Source of the DNA: CAIKMD01 sp963729935
Lineage (GTDB): Bacteria > Pseudomonadota > Alphaproteobacteria > ATCC43930 > CGMCC-115725
NCBI GenBank assembly: GCA_963729935.1
Contig: CAVSPW010000004.1
Location: forward strand, 434,001 to 498,000
Length of the DNA stretch: 64,000 nucleotides
Reading direction: 5' to 3'
The notes beneath the pieces are model-generated. The model did not search any database, was not told the DNA's origin, and saw only the letters and a list, made by a program, of their open reading frames with translations. Every line of letters begins with the position of its first letter. The stretch's first letter is position 1. Both the position numbers and the translations under genes were made by a program. Of this stretch, positions 39,675 through 47,531 are shown piece after piece.

Positions 39675-42203
39675 TCAGGCTGCGGGACGAGCGCCAGATT
39701 CCTGCATTACCTCTTTAACTTTTCCGGCTAACTGTTTGAGACTGAACGGTTTCGGTAGGAAATGGATGTCTTCTTCGTCGCCCAGCCGCTTGCGGAAATG
39801 ATCTTCGGCATAGCCGGAGATGAAAATGACTTTGAATTTGCGCTCGGGGTGCAGTTCGCGCACTTCTTTGATGAGAGTCGGCCCGTCCATCTTCGGCATC
39901 ACGACATCGGTGATGATGAGATCGACCTTCTGCGCCCCCTCCTGGAGGATGGCGAGCGCGCTTTCGGCACTATCGGCTTCGATGACGCGGTAACCCTTGT
40001 TCTTGAGCGCGCGCGCGCTGAACAGCCGGACCGGATCTTCGTCTTCGACCAAGAGTACCGTACCGGTGCCGGTCAGGTCGCGCGGCAGAGCGATCTCTTC
40101 CGCCGCGGCACGCGCCGCGCTTTGGGCTTCCTCGCCGCGATGACGCGGCAGAAAAATCGCGAAACTGGCGCCCTGGCCGGGCTCGCTGGCGACGCGTACG
40201 AAGCCGCCGGTCTGCTTGACGATGCCGTAAACGGTCGAGAGGCCGAGGCCCGTTCCCGAGCCGACCTCCTTGGTCGAGAAGAACGGCTCGAAGATGCGTT
40301 GCAAATTTTCCGGTTGAATGCCGGTCCCAGTATCGGCGACGTCGATCCGGACATATTCGCCGGGCGGCATGACCTCGTCGCCGAGGCGGATCGGCGCGTC
40401 GTTGACCGAATTCGACGTGCTGATGGTGAGCGTCCCGCCGCCGGGCATCGCGTCGCGCGCGTTGACGGCGAGATTGATGATGACCTGGTCGAGCTGGCCC
40501 TGGTCGACTTTGACGAGGCCCAAATCGCGGCCGTGGACGACCTTGAGCTCGATGTTCTCGCCGATGAGCCGGCGCAGCAGATGCGACAGGTCGGCGAGCG
40601 TGTCGGTGATGTCGAGAACGCGCGGCTGCAAGGTTTGCTGGCGCGAGAATGCCAAGAGCTGACGTACCAGATTGGCGGCGCGGTTGGCGTTCTGTTTGAT
40701 CTGCATGATATCGGCGAAAGACGGATCGCCCGGCCTGAAGCGCAGCAACAGGAGGTCGCAAAACCCGATCATCGCCGTCAGCAGATTGTTGAAATCATGG
40801 GCCACGCCGCCGGCGAGTTGTCCGACCGCCTGCATCTTTTGCGATTGGATGAACTGCGCCTCCATCTTCTTTTGATCGGTCGTGTCGATGAAGTGGAGGA
40901 TCAGGCCGCCCTCGCTGTCGCGGCTCATGACGAGCGACGCCGATTTATCGCTTTTAAGAGCGATCTCGACCGATTCCGTCGGCGATCTTCCGACCATCGC
41001 GGCGGCAAGTTTCGTTGCGAGCCCCGGCCTATCGGCTTCGGGCATAAAGCTCACCAGGGTCTTGCCGATGAGATCGGCGGGTGCGACGCCGAAAAAAGCG
41101 CCCAGAGTCGCATTCGCCTCGGCAAAGCGCCCTTCCTGGTCGAGCAGCGCGATCCCGACCGGCGCATTGGCAAAAAACCGTTCGAAGCGCTCGCGCGATT
41201 GGCGCAAGGCGGCCTGCCAGTCGCGCTCGGGCGTCAAATCGCGCACCACCGAGCGCGTGCTGAGGCTCGCCCCATAGCGGATCACGCTTTGCGTGATGAG
41301 AGCCTGAAGAACCAAGCCGTGCCGCCCCTTCAAGACCACTTCGCCGCGTTCGCCGCCGCTCTCGAAGGGCGCGTGAGGCGGCGCACCGACAGGCGGCGGC
41401 TCGGCCAGGAAATCGCCGATCTTCGCGCCCGTGGCGACCAGATCGGCAGGCGATGCGCCGAGCCAGTCGGCCAGAGTCTCATTGACGAAGAGGAATCGTC
41501 CCGCGCCGTCGACCGAGTAGAAACCGATCGGCGCGTGATCGAGGAAGTCCGCAAGCTTTGAACGCTCGTCGCGGATTTCGCGGTCGATCAGAGAGCGCTG
41601 CGTCACGTCTTCGAAATTCCACAGGCTGAAGCCGGCACGCCCGGAGAGTTGATGCGCGGTGACGCTGAACCAGGCAATCGGCCCGGCAGGATGGCTGATC
41701 GCCACCCGGCCGCTGGCCCGGCCCTTTTGCGCGACGTCCCGCCGCAAGCTCCCCAATTCCCCGGTGACGCCGTTTTCGGCCGCGAGGCGGCGCGTGAGCG
41801 CGTCGAGCGGCGCGCCTTCGAGGCCGGGGAAAAAGCGATAAAACGCGGCGTTGGCGTAGGCGATTTCGTCATCGGCGCCGACGATGAGATGGGCGTTAGC
41901 GGAGGTCTCGAGCGCCTGGCTGAGCAAATCCAGCCTTCGAACCGTGGCGCCATGGACTTGCCGGCCGATCACGGCGGCGACGCCGAAGCCGATCGCGAGG
42001 CAGGCGAACGCCACGGCCGCCACGTCGAGAACGGCCCGCGGCCCGAAACCGGACGAAAGGAGACGCGCGCAGATGACGGCTGCGATGCTGCAGAACACGG
42101 TCACCATGGCCGACCCGAACACCCAGCCCGGCGCTCGAGCAGTCGAACCGGCGGGCGGGCGGCGCAATTCGCCGGGATATTCGAGTTTCAATTCGTCGGG
42201 CAT
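39675..42203 (-). CDS. cckA: hybrid histidine kinase CckA
   Basis: 842 aa. It has two N-terminal membrane segments (about residues 30-50 and 58-80), PAS-type sensor domains, then the CckA-specific dimerisation region FIQSQKMQAVGQLAGGVAHD with phospho-His and FNNLLTAMIGFCDLLLLR. An HATPase (NLAVNARDAMPGGG, GTGTGIQPENL, GSGTGLGLSTVYG) and a C-terminal receiver with DLIITDVVMPKMDGP follow. CckA phosphorylates CtrA and CpdR via ChpT. In many alphaproteobacteria this controls motility. It lies just downstream of flhB on the same strand. ATG 42203 is used rather than 42212. Confidence 0.95.
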   Translation of the reverse strand: MPDELKLEYPGELRRPPAGSTARAPGWVFGSAMVTVFCSIAAVICARLLSSGFGPRAVLDVAAVAFACLAIGFGVAAVIGRQVHGATVRRLDLLSQALETSANAHLIVGADDEIAYANAAFYRFFPGLEGAPLDALTRRLAAENGVTGELGSLRRDVAQKGRASGRVAISHPAGPIAWFSVTAHQLSGRAGFSLWNFEDVTQRSLIDREIRDERSKLADFLDHAPIGFYSVDGAGRFLFVNETLADWLGASPADLVATGAKIGDFLAEPPPVGAPPHAPFESGGERGEVVLKGRHGLVLQALITQSVIRYGASLSTRSVVRDLTPERDWQAALRQSRERFERFFANAPVGIALLDQEGRFAEANATLGAFFGVAPADLIGKTLVSFMPEADRPGLATKLAAAMVGRSPTESVEIALKSDKSASLVMSRDSEGGLILHFIDTTDQKKMEAQFIQSQKMQAVGQLAGGVAHDFNNLLTAMIGFCDLLLLRFRPGDPSFADIMQIKQNANRAANLVRQLLAFSRQQTLQPRVLDITDTLADLSHLLRRLIGENIELKVVHGRDLGLVKVDQGQLDQVIINLAVNARDAMPGGGTLTISTSNSVNDAPIRLGDEVMPPGEYVRIDVADTGTGIQPENLQRIFEPFFSTKEVGSGTGLGLSTVYGIVKQTGGFVRVASEPGQGASFAIFLPRHRGEEAQSAARAAAEEIALPRDLTGTGTVLLVEDEDPVRLFSARALKNKGYRVIEADSAESALAILQEGAQKVDLIITDVVMPKMDGPTLIKEVRELHPERKFKVIFISGYAEDHFRKRLGDEEDIHFLPKPFSLKQLAGKVKEVMQESGARPAA

Positions 42204-42224
42204 GGCGATCAACGTATCAGCCTA

Positions 42225-43313
42225 TCACAGGGCACGCGCTTGCGGCCTTATCTTTCCCTTCAAGCGGAACACGTAGCTGATGATTTCAGCCACGGCCTTG
42301 TAATGCTCGGGTGGGATCTCGCGGTCGATCTCGACCGTAGCGTAGAGCGACCGGGCTAAGGGGGGATTCTCGACGATCGGCACATCGTTCTCTTCGGCGA
42401 TCTCGCGAATCCGAAGCGCAAGCAGATCGGTCCCTTTGGCAACCACCTTGGGCGCGCCGGTTGCGCCGAGCTCGTATTGCAGCGCGACGGCGTAATGGGT
42501 CGGGTTGGTGATGACCACCGAGGCTTTGGGCACAGCGGCCATCATCCGCTTGCGCGCGCGGTCGGTGCGGATTTGGCGCAACCGGGCCTTGATCTTCGGA
42601 TCGCCTTCGGCCTGCTTGAATTCGTCCTTGACCTCCTGCTTGGTCATGCGCATCGATTTCATGAAGGCGAAGCGCTGATAGGCGTAGTCGGTGAAGGCCA
42701 GCACCGTCACCACGGCCAAAACCCCGAACATCAGGCGCAGGACGAGCTTGTGGAGCTCGTAGGGAAGATGATCGACCGACTCGGCGGCCATTCGGGTGAG
42801 CTGATTGAGCCCGGGCATCGCCACCCACCAGGCGACGACGGCGACGACCGCGATCTTCGCGATGTTCTTCAACACTTCGATCCCCGAGCGCCAGCTGAAA
42901 AGCCTGCCGAGCCCGGCTACAGGGGAAAGACGCGCGATGTCGAATTTGAATTTCTCGGTCGCGAAGAGCAAGCCGATCTGGATGACGGTGCCTGCGATCG
43001 CCGCCGCGACAGCGACGAGCATCGGTACCACCAAGGCGATGAGGATCTGGCCGAGCGCGTCTTCCAACAGCTCCCAATGCAAGTCGCCGTTCGAGTCGAT
43101 GAAATTGTCGGGCGACACGAACACGACCAGCGCTTTCTGGATGACATGGGCGATGGGCGAGGCGGCAAACAGCAGCAACCCCGTCCCTGCCATGAGCATG
43201 AACCAGGTGTTGATTTCGCGCGATTGGATGACTTGGCCTTGCTGGCGCGCGCGCGCCAGCTTTTTGCCCGACGGCGTTTCCGTCCTTTGGTCTTTGTCCG
43301 CATCATCCGCCAT
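42225..43313 (-). CDS. flhB: flagellar export apparatus switch protein FlhB
   Basis: 362 aa with four membrane helices in the first 220 residues. A cytoplasmic domain follows, with the self-cleaving NPTH motif (KASVVITNPTHYAVALQYEL) and the C-terminal ENDVPIVENPPLARSLY. It switches the flagellar type III system from rod/hook to filament export. The basic start SGKKLARARQQGQVIQSREI is typical. It lies 3 bases after fliR on the same transcript. Confidence 0.97.
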   Translation of the reverse strand: MADDADKDQRTETPSGKKLARARQQGQVIQSREINTWFMLMAGTGLLLFAASPIAHVIQKALVVFVSPDNFIDSNGDLHWELLEDALGQILIALVVPMLVAVAAAIAGTVIQIGLLFATEKFKFDIARLSPVAGLGRLFSWRSGIEVLKNIAKIAVVAVVAWWVAMPGLNQLTRMAAESVDHLPYELHKLVLRLMFGVLAVVTVLAFTDYAYQRFAFMKSMRMTKQEVKDEFKQAEGDPKIKARLRQIRTDRARKRMMAAVPKASVVITNPTHYAVALQYELGATGAPKVVAKGTDLLALRIREIAEENDVPIVENPPLARSLYATVEIDREIPPEHYKAVAEIISYVFRLKGKIRPQARAL

Positions 43314-43316
43314 GTC

Positions 43317-44081
43317 TTAGCCCGGCACGAAGAGGTTGAATTGCTGGGCCGCGGCGTCGAGGAACCAGCCCATGCCGGCGGCGAGCACGAGCGCGAACAA
43401 CAGCAAGCCGCCCATGATCTGCAAGGGCTGGCTGACGAACAGAATTTGGAGTTGCGGCACGAGTTGGCCGATAAGGCCCAATGCGATGAAAAACACGGTG
43501 CCGAGCGCGATGAAGGGGGCCGCCATCTCGAGCGACAGGCGGAACGAGCCGGCGACCGCATGCGCCACCGTCTGGGACAGATCCTCGATGGGCGGCAGCT
43601 TGCCGGGCGTGAAGATCATGTAGCTGTCGACCAGCCCGCGCAGCATCAGGTAATGGAGATTGGTTAGGAAGATCAGCAAGACGCCAAGCGTCGAGTAGAG
43701 CGCGCTCGGAACCGGGCTTTGCGTCGCTTGCATCGGGTTGAAGATGACCGCATTCGACAATCCCGTCTGCAACGAGACGAATTGGCCCGCCATCTCGAGA
43801 CCCGCGAGCAGGATCCGCGCCAAGGTGCCGATGAAGACACCGATCGCGATCTCGGCCCCGAAAATCACCAAGAGCGTGGAGGGACTCCCGGGCATGGGCG
43901 GCAGCAACGGTGCCAGGATCGGCAGCAGCAAGAGGGAAATGATGACCGCCAGCAAGAGCCGGTAGCGTTGCAGCACATAGACCTCGCCGAATCCGGGCAA
44001 GAGCATCATGGCCGAGCCGATGCGCGCGAAGACCAGCAGGGCGGCGAAAACATTGGCAGGCAGATATTGCGCGAGCGACAA
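43317..44081 (-). CDS. fliR: flagellar export apparatus protein FliR
   Basis: 254 aa, six membrane helices, with GSAMMLLPGFGEVYVLQRYR, LAGLEMAGQFVSLQTGLSNA and LLLFALVLAAGMGWFLDAA. It forms the export gate with FliP and FliQ in the basal body. Its stop is 3 bases from the flhB start, and fliQ precedes it by 16 bases, so the set fliQ-fliR-flhB is compact. Confidence 0.96.
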   Translation of the reverse strand: MSLAQYLPANVFAALLVFARIGSAMMLLPGFGEVYVLQRYRLLLAVIISLLLLPILAPLLPPMPGSPSTLLVIFGAEIAIGVFIGTLARILLAGLEMAGQFVSLQTGLSNAVIFNPMQATQSPVPSALYSTLGVLLIFLTNLHYLMLRGLVDSYMIFTPGKLPPIEDLSQTVAHAVAGSFRLSLEMAAPFIALGTVFFIALGLIGQLVPQLQILFVSQPLQIMGGLLLFALVLAAGMGWFLDAAAQQFNLFVPG

Positions 44082-44097
44082 GGCAGCCCTCTGGCCG

Positions 44098-44361
44098 TCA
44101 ACCGGATATGACGCGTTCCATCAGCCCCTGAGTAAAGGAGATGAGTGTCTGCAACATGAAAGGCAGGAACAAGAGCAAGGAGAGAAGAATCACCAGCATC
44201 TTCGGAACGAAAGTGAGCGTCATCTCCTGGATTTGGGTCAGGGCCTGAAGGAACGAGACCAAGAGGCCGACGATCAATGCCAGGATCATTGCCGGCGCGC
44301 CGAGCTTCAAGGTCACGAAGACGGCTTCGCGGGCGATCATCATGGCGTCGGTGGCGTTCAT
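44098..44361 (-). CDS. fliQ: flagellar export apparatus protein FliQ
   Basis: 87 aa, two membrane helices. It shows the FliQ pattern MNATDAMMIAREAVFVTLKL, LVSFLQALTQIQEMTLTFVP and PFMLQTLISFTQGLMERVI. It is a component of the FliPQR gate. It is preceded by fliE in the same direction. Confidence 0.96.
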   Translation of the reverse strand: MNATDAMMIAREAVFVTLKLGAPAMILALIVGLLVSFLQALTQIQEMTLTFVPKMLVILLSLLLFLPFMLQTLISFTQGLMERVISG

Positions 44362-44385
44362 GCGTCTTGCTCGGGTTCGCCGAGA

Positions 44386-44688
44386 TCAGATTGGCATCTT
44401 CAGGATGTCTTGGTACGCGGCGATGACGCGGTCGCGCACCGCGACGACGGTTTGCAGCGCCATTTGGGCATTGGTCACGGCCTCGGTGACGGCCGCGAGA
44501 TCGGCATTGCCGGTCACGGCTTGAAGGCTTTGCTGCTCGCCCTTGCCGAGCGCGCCGACCACGCCCTTCGCCGCGTCCTGCATCAATTTGCCGAAACTCT
44601 CGCCCGTCTTCGGATCGGCGGCCGCGCCGCTCGCCATGCGGTTCGCGTTGGCGTAGGCGTTGACGGCGCTCGTGAAATCGACTGCCAT
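44386..44688 (-). CDS. fliE: flagellar hook-basal body adaptor FliE
   Basis: 100 aa. Helical, with the usual C-terminal FliE signature (VTNAQMALQTVVAVRDRVIA, AYQDILKMPI). It links the MS-ring to the rod and is the first exported rod-side protein. It follows flgB-flgC as in the common order flgBC-fliE-fliQ-fliR-flhB. Confidence 0.95.
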   Translation of the reverse strand: MAVDFTSAVNAYANANRMASGAAADPKTGESFGKLMQDAAKGVVGALGKGEQQSLQAVTGNADLAAVTEAVTNAQMALQTVVAVRDRVIAAYQDILKMPI

Positions 44689-44708
44689 GGACCTGCTCCT
44701 TCTGCGCC

Positions 44709-45119
44709 TTAGCCGTGCAACACGTCGAGCGCGTGGGTCAACATCGATTTCGCGGCGTCGATGACGTTGAGATTCGCCTCGTAACTCCGCTGCGCCTCGC
44801 GCATGTCCATGAGTTCGGTGATCGAGTTGACGTTGGGTGTCTTGACATAGCCGCTCGCATCGGCGGCGGGGTGACCCGGCTCGTAGCGGCGCCCGAACCC
44901 GGTCTGGATCGTCGTGATACCCGAGACCTTGACCGTGTCGACCCCAAGCTGCTTGTCCATGACGTCCTGGAAGTTGACGATCTGGCGCTTATAGGGATCG
45001 GCATCCGGGCTCTGCGCGGTCGAATCGGCATTGGCGAGATTCTCGGCAATGACTTTGAGCCGCTGGCTCTGCGCGCTCATGCCGGCGAAGGCAACAGCAA
45101 AGGATTTATCGAGTTCCAT
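44709..45119 (-). CDS. flgC: flagellar basal-body rod protein FlgC
   Basis: 136 aa. The rod-protein N-terminus (KSFAVAFAGMSAQSQRLKVI, AENLANADST) and the C-terminal MDMREAQRSYEANLNVIDAA with KSMLTHALDVLHG are both present. The GYVKTPNVNSITEL motif is specific to FlgC. It is a proximal rod component, co-transcribed with flgB and fliE. Confidence 0.96.
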   Translation of the reverse strand: MELDKSFAVAFAGMSAQSQRLKVIAENLANADSTAQSPDADPYKRQIVNFQDVMDKQLGVDTVKVSGITTIQTGFGRRYEPGHPAADASGYVKTPNVNSITELMDMREAQRSYEANLNVIDAAKSMLTHALDVLHG

Positions 45120-45136
45120 GCTTCATGCTCCTCTGG

Positions 45137-45532
45137 TCAGCCGCCGCCGAGAGCCGTTTTGAAGAGCGCCATGTTCTGTTTGTAGAGCGTCGTCGCCAGC
45201 GCATAGTCGGCGGCATTCTCGGACACCTTCATCATCTGAGCCTCGATCGAAACGCCGTTGCCGTTGAGGGTTCGGTCCTCGGTCGTATCGACGGTACCGA
45301 CCGGCTTGCCGCCGGCCGGCGTCGTGATATGCCCCGGCTGGGTCGCGACGAGGTGGACGGAAGACGAGGCGCCGCCCAAGAGCGCCTTGAAATCGGGCTC
45401 CTTGAGGTCCTTCTCGTTGTAGCCAGGCGTATTGGCATTGGCGACGTTCTCCGCGAGAACGGTTTGGCGCTCGGTCAACCAAGACATGCGCCGCGTGATC
45501 GCTTCGAAGAGCGGAATGCTTCGGATATCCAT
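45137..45532 (-). CDS. flgB: flagellar basal-body rod protein FlgB
   Basis: 131 aa. The N-terminus has the rod signature (RQTVLAENVANANTPGYNEK, DLKEPDFKALLG). The C-terminus (EAQMMKVSENAADYALATTL, YKQNMALFKTALGG) is typical of FlgB. It is the first gene of the minus-strand flgB-flgC-fliE-fliQ-fliR-flhB run, so its upstream region should carry the promoter. Confidence 0.95.
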   Translation of the reverse strand: MDIRSIPLFEAITRRMSWLTERQTVLAENVANANTPGYNEKDLKEPDFKALLGGASSSVHLVATQPGHITTPAGGKPVGTVDTTEDRTLNGNGVSIEAQMMKVSENAADYALATTLYKQNMALFKTALGGG

Positions 45533-45624
45533 TCCGTGATTATCACGCCGTTTACCTTAATAATGCGTAAAAGCGCGCCCCAACCCGCGGGAATTCGCGA
45601 AAACAGCCGGCCCGGCAATGAAAA

Positions 45625-45679
45625 ATTAACCACGATGGGCCGACCATCGCCCCTGCCGACGATGCTGGGATTAACCACG
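45625..45679. promoter_or_regulatory. two direct repeats ATTAACCACG between divergent flagellar operons
   Basis: ATTAACCACG occurs at 45625-45634 and again at 45670-45679, 45 bases apart, in the gap between flgB and the FlhB-like gene. The TTAAC core is the half-site recognised by CtrA, the regulator downstream of CckA, which is coded 3.4 kb away. The full TTAA-N7-TTAA box is not present, so this is a candidate only. Confidence 0.35.
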
Positions 45680-45924
45680 TGCCCTTGCCTTCCGAGACAA
45701 CACCATCTGATGCCAGCCGCGAAGCGGTCGCGGCGCGCATTCTCGAGCTTGCGCAAGCGCACGGCATGGCGTTGCACCAGAGCGCCGATCTTCGCGAACT
45801 CTTGGCCGCGCTGCAGATCAGCGATCCGATCCCGATCCAGGCTTTCGCGGTCGTCGCCGAAATCCTGTTCGCGATCCTCCAGGCGAATCAGCGCCATCAA
45901 GCCGATTGGGAGAGCATGCCATGA
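45679..45924 (+). CDS. FlhB C-terminal-like small flagellar protein (FhlB/YlqH type)
   Basis: 81 aa. It matches the cytoplasmic FlhB C-terminal region after the NPTH site: AARILELAQAHGMALHQSAD, LRELLAALQISDPIPIQAFA and VVAEILFAILQANQ. It has no membrane helices and no NPTH motif. Such stand-alone FlhB-tail proteins occur in flagellar loci and are thought to assist or modulate export switching. It starts at GTG 45679 with no clear Shine-Dalgarno. Its stop overlaps the next start as ATGA. Confidence 0.75.
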   Translation: MPLPSETTPSDASREAVAARILELAQAHGMALHQSADLRELLAALQISDPIPIQAFAVVAEILFAILQANQRHQADWESMP

Positions 45925-46205
45925 CGACGCCTTCGCTTGACCATGAACTCCAGAAATTGAGCCGCGCGCTGGCGCGCTCGCGCGCCGCGATCGCGGACGG
46001 CGTCTTCGTCAATTTGAGCGGTCTCGATGTCGAAGTCGCCCGCCTCGCCCAGAGGGCGCGTGGCGCGCCGTCCGACGCGCGGGCCGATCTACTCACGGCC
46101 TTGAGCGTGCTCTTGCGCGAACTCGACGGCCTCGCGGTCGATCTGCAGCGTCAGCACGATTCGGCCTTGGCGCAGCATGCAGCCGACGTCTACAGCCGCG
46201 ACTAG
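45921..46205 (+). CDS. small helical protein in flagellar operon, unknown
   Basis: 94 aa, mostly alpha-helical by composition (LDHELQKLSRALARSRAAIA, DLLTALSVLLRELDGLAVDL). No family is recognised. The size, helicity and place between the FlhB-like protein and fliO suggest a chaperone-like flagellar helper of FlgN/FliT type, but this is inference. Start and stop are tightly coupled to neighbours (4-base overlap before, 21 bases to fliO). Confidence 0.65.
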   Translation: MTTPSLDHELQKLSRALARSRAAIADGVFVNLSGLDVEVARLAQRARGAPSDARADLLTALSVLLRELDGLAVDLQRQHDSALAQHAADVYSRD

Positions 46206-46226
46206 GAAAATAGGAAAAGAACTCAA

Positions 46227-46541
46227 ATGGGAGACATGTATTGGCGCTTCGTCTTTGCGCTCGCCCTGGTCCTGGCGCTGATCTTCGCGGTCGCCTGGAT
46301 CGCCAAGCGTCTCGGCCTCGGCGGGCGGATCGCCACGCCGCGCAGCAAACGCCGCCTGGCGATCCAGGAAGTCCTGTCGCTCGACGGCAAGCGCCGTCTC
46401 GTCCTCTTCAAACGCGACGGCGTTGAACATCTGGTGCTTTTGGGAATCGGCAATGACCTCGTCATCGAGGCCACCATCGCGTCTTCGCCCGAAAAGCTCC
46501 CCGCCGATTTCTCGACGATGCTGCCGGGCGCGCCGACATGA
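46227..46541 (+). CDS. fliO: flagellar biosynthesis protein FliO
   Basis: 104 aa. One N-terminal membrane helix (FVFALALVLALIFAVAWIAK) is followed by the FliO cytoplasmic domain (RRLAIQEVLSLDGKRRLVLF, KRDGVEHLVLLGIGNDLVIE). FliO helps assemble the FliP ring. Its stop overlaps the fliP ATG by 4 bases. GAAAAG serves as a weak Shine-Dalgarno. Confidence 0.88.
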   Translation: MGDMYWRFVFALALVLALIFAVAWIAKRLGLGGRIATPRSKRRLAIQEVLSLDGKRRLVLFKRDGVEHLVLLGIGNDLVIEATIASSPEKLPADFSTMLPGAPT

Positions 46542-47302
46542 AGCGCATCCTCGCCGCGGCAGGCCTTGCGCTTGCCCTCGCCCTGTTTTTGATGCCCCAC
46601 CCGGCCTTGGCGCAGTCGCTCACGCTCGATCTCGGCGGAGGCGATGGAGCGGCCGGCAACGCGAGCGCGACCGGGCGCATCGTTCAACTCCTGCTGCTTC
46701 TCACCGTCCTCAGCCTTGCGCCGGCGATCCTCATCACCGTTACCTCCTTCACGCGCATCATCGTCGTGCTGTCGTTTCTGCGCAACGCGCTCGGAACGCA
46801 GACTACCCCGCCCAATTTCGTGCTCGTCAGTCTGGCGCTCTTTCTCACCGGATTCGTCATGGGGCCGACCCTCGAGACCGCTTACAACAACGGCATCGCA
46901 CCCCTCATCGCCGAGAAGATCACCGAGCAGCAGGCTTTCGACGCGACGGCCGCGCCGCTGCACGATTTCATGATGCACAATGTGCGCGATCAGGATCTGC
47001 AACTTTTCGCCGGCATGGCCAAGGTTGACACGAATGTGGGCGACCCGAAGGCGATTCCGCTCCGCATCCTCGTTCCCGCATTCATGATCAGCGAGCTTCG
47101 CCGGGCCTTCGAAATCGGCTTCCTGCTCTTCCTGCCTTTCCTCATCATCGACCTCGTCGTCGCCTCGATTCTCATGTCGATGGGCATGATGATGCTGCCG
47201 CCGGTGACGATCTCCCTGCCCTTCAAGCTCATTTTTTTCGTTCTGGTCGATGGCTGGTACCTGGTCGCCGGCAGCTTGGTCCAGAGCTTCGGCGTCGGTT
47301 AG
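46538..47302 (+). CDS. fliP: flagellar export gate protein FliP
   Basis: 254 aa. A cleaved signal peptide (residues 1-24, ending LAQS) is followed by membrane helices with ITVTSFTRIIVVLSFLRNAL, GTQTTPPNFVLVSLALFLTG and the C-terminal IDLVVASILMSMGMMMLPPV plus LVDGWYLVAGSLVQSF. It is the core of the FliPQR gate. It ends the plus-strand run that starts at the FlhB-like gene. About 230 gene-free bases follow. Confidence 0.96.
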   Translation: MKRILAAAGLALALALFLMPHPALAQSLTLDLGGGDGAAGNASATGRIVQLLLLLTVLSLAPAILITVTSFTRIIVVLSFLRNALGTQTTPPNFVLVSLALFLTGFVMGPTLETAYNNGIAPLIAEKITEQQAFDATAAPLHDFMMHNVRDQDLQLFAGMAKVDTNVGDPKAIPLRILVPAFMISELRRAFEIGFLLFLPFLIIDLVVASILMSMGMMMLPPVTISLPFKLIFFVLVDGWYLVAGSLVQSFGVG

Positions 47303-47531
47303 CGTTGTTGCTTCGGGCCCCGTCGCGGGCTCGGAATTTCTTGCCGACCGGGCCGCGCGGTTTTTTTCCCCCGATCGGCAAAATTTGCGCTACGCGCTTC
47401 TGGGACTACGGCGTCTTTCCGCGGAAACGGGCAACCGAGGCGTTGGCCCGTGGTTTGCTATTGGAATGGCGGTTCGAGGCTAAGCATGCGCGGCAGCGCG
47501 GCGGGAATCTTCGTTCCATGGGAGCGTATCG

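Noticed and set aside
39762..41561. 599-codon plus-strand frame opposite cckA
   Set aside because: Antisense to a fully conserved kinase; no ribosome site or domain.
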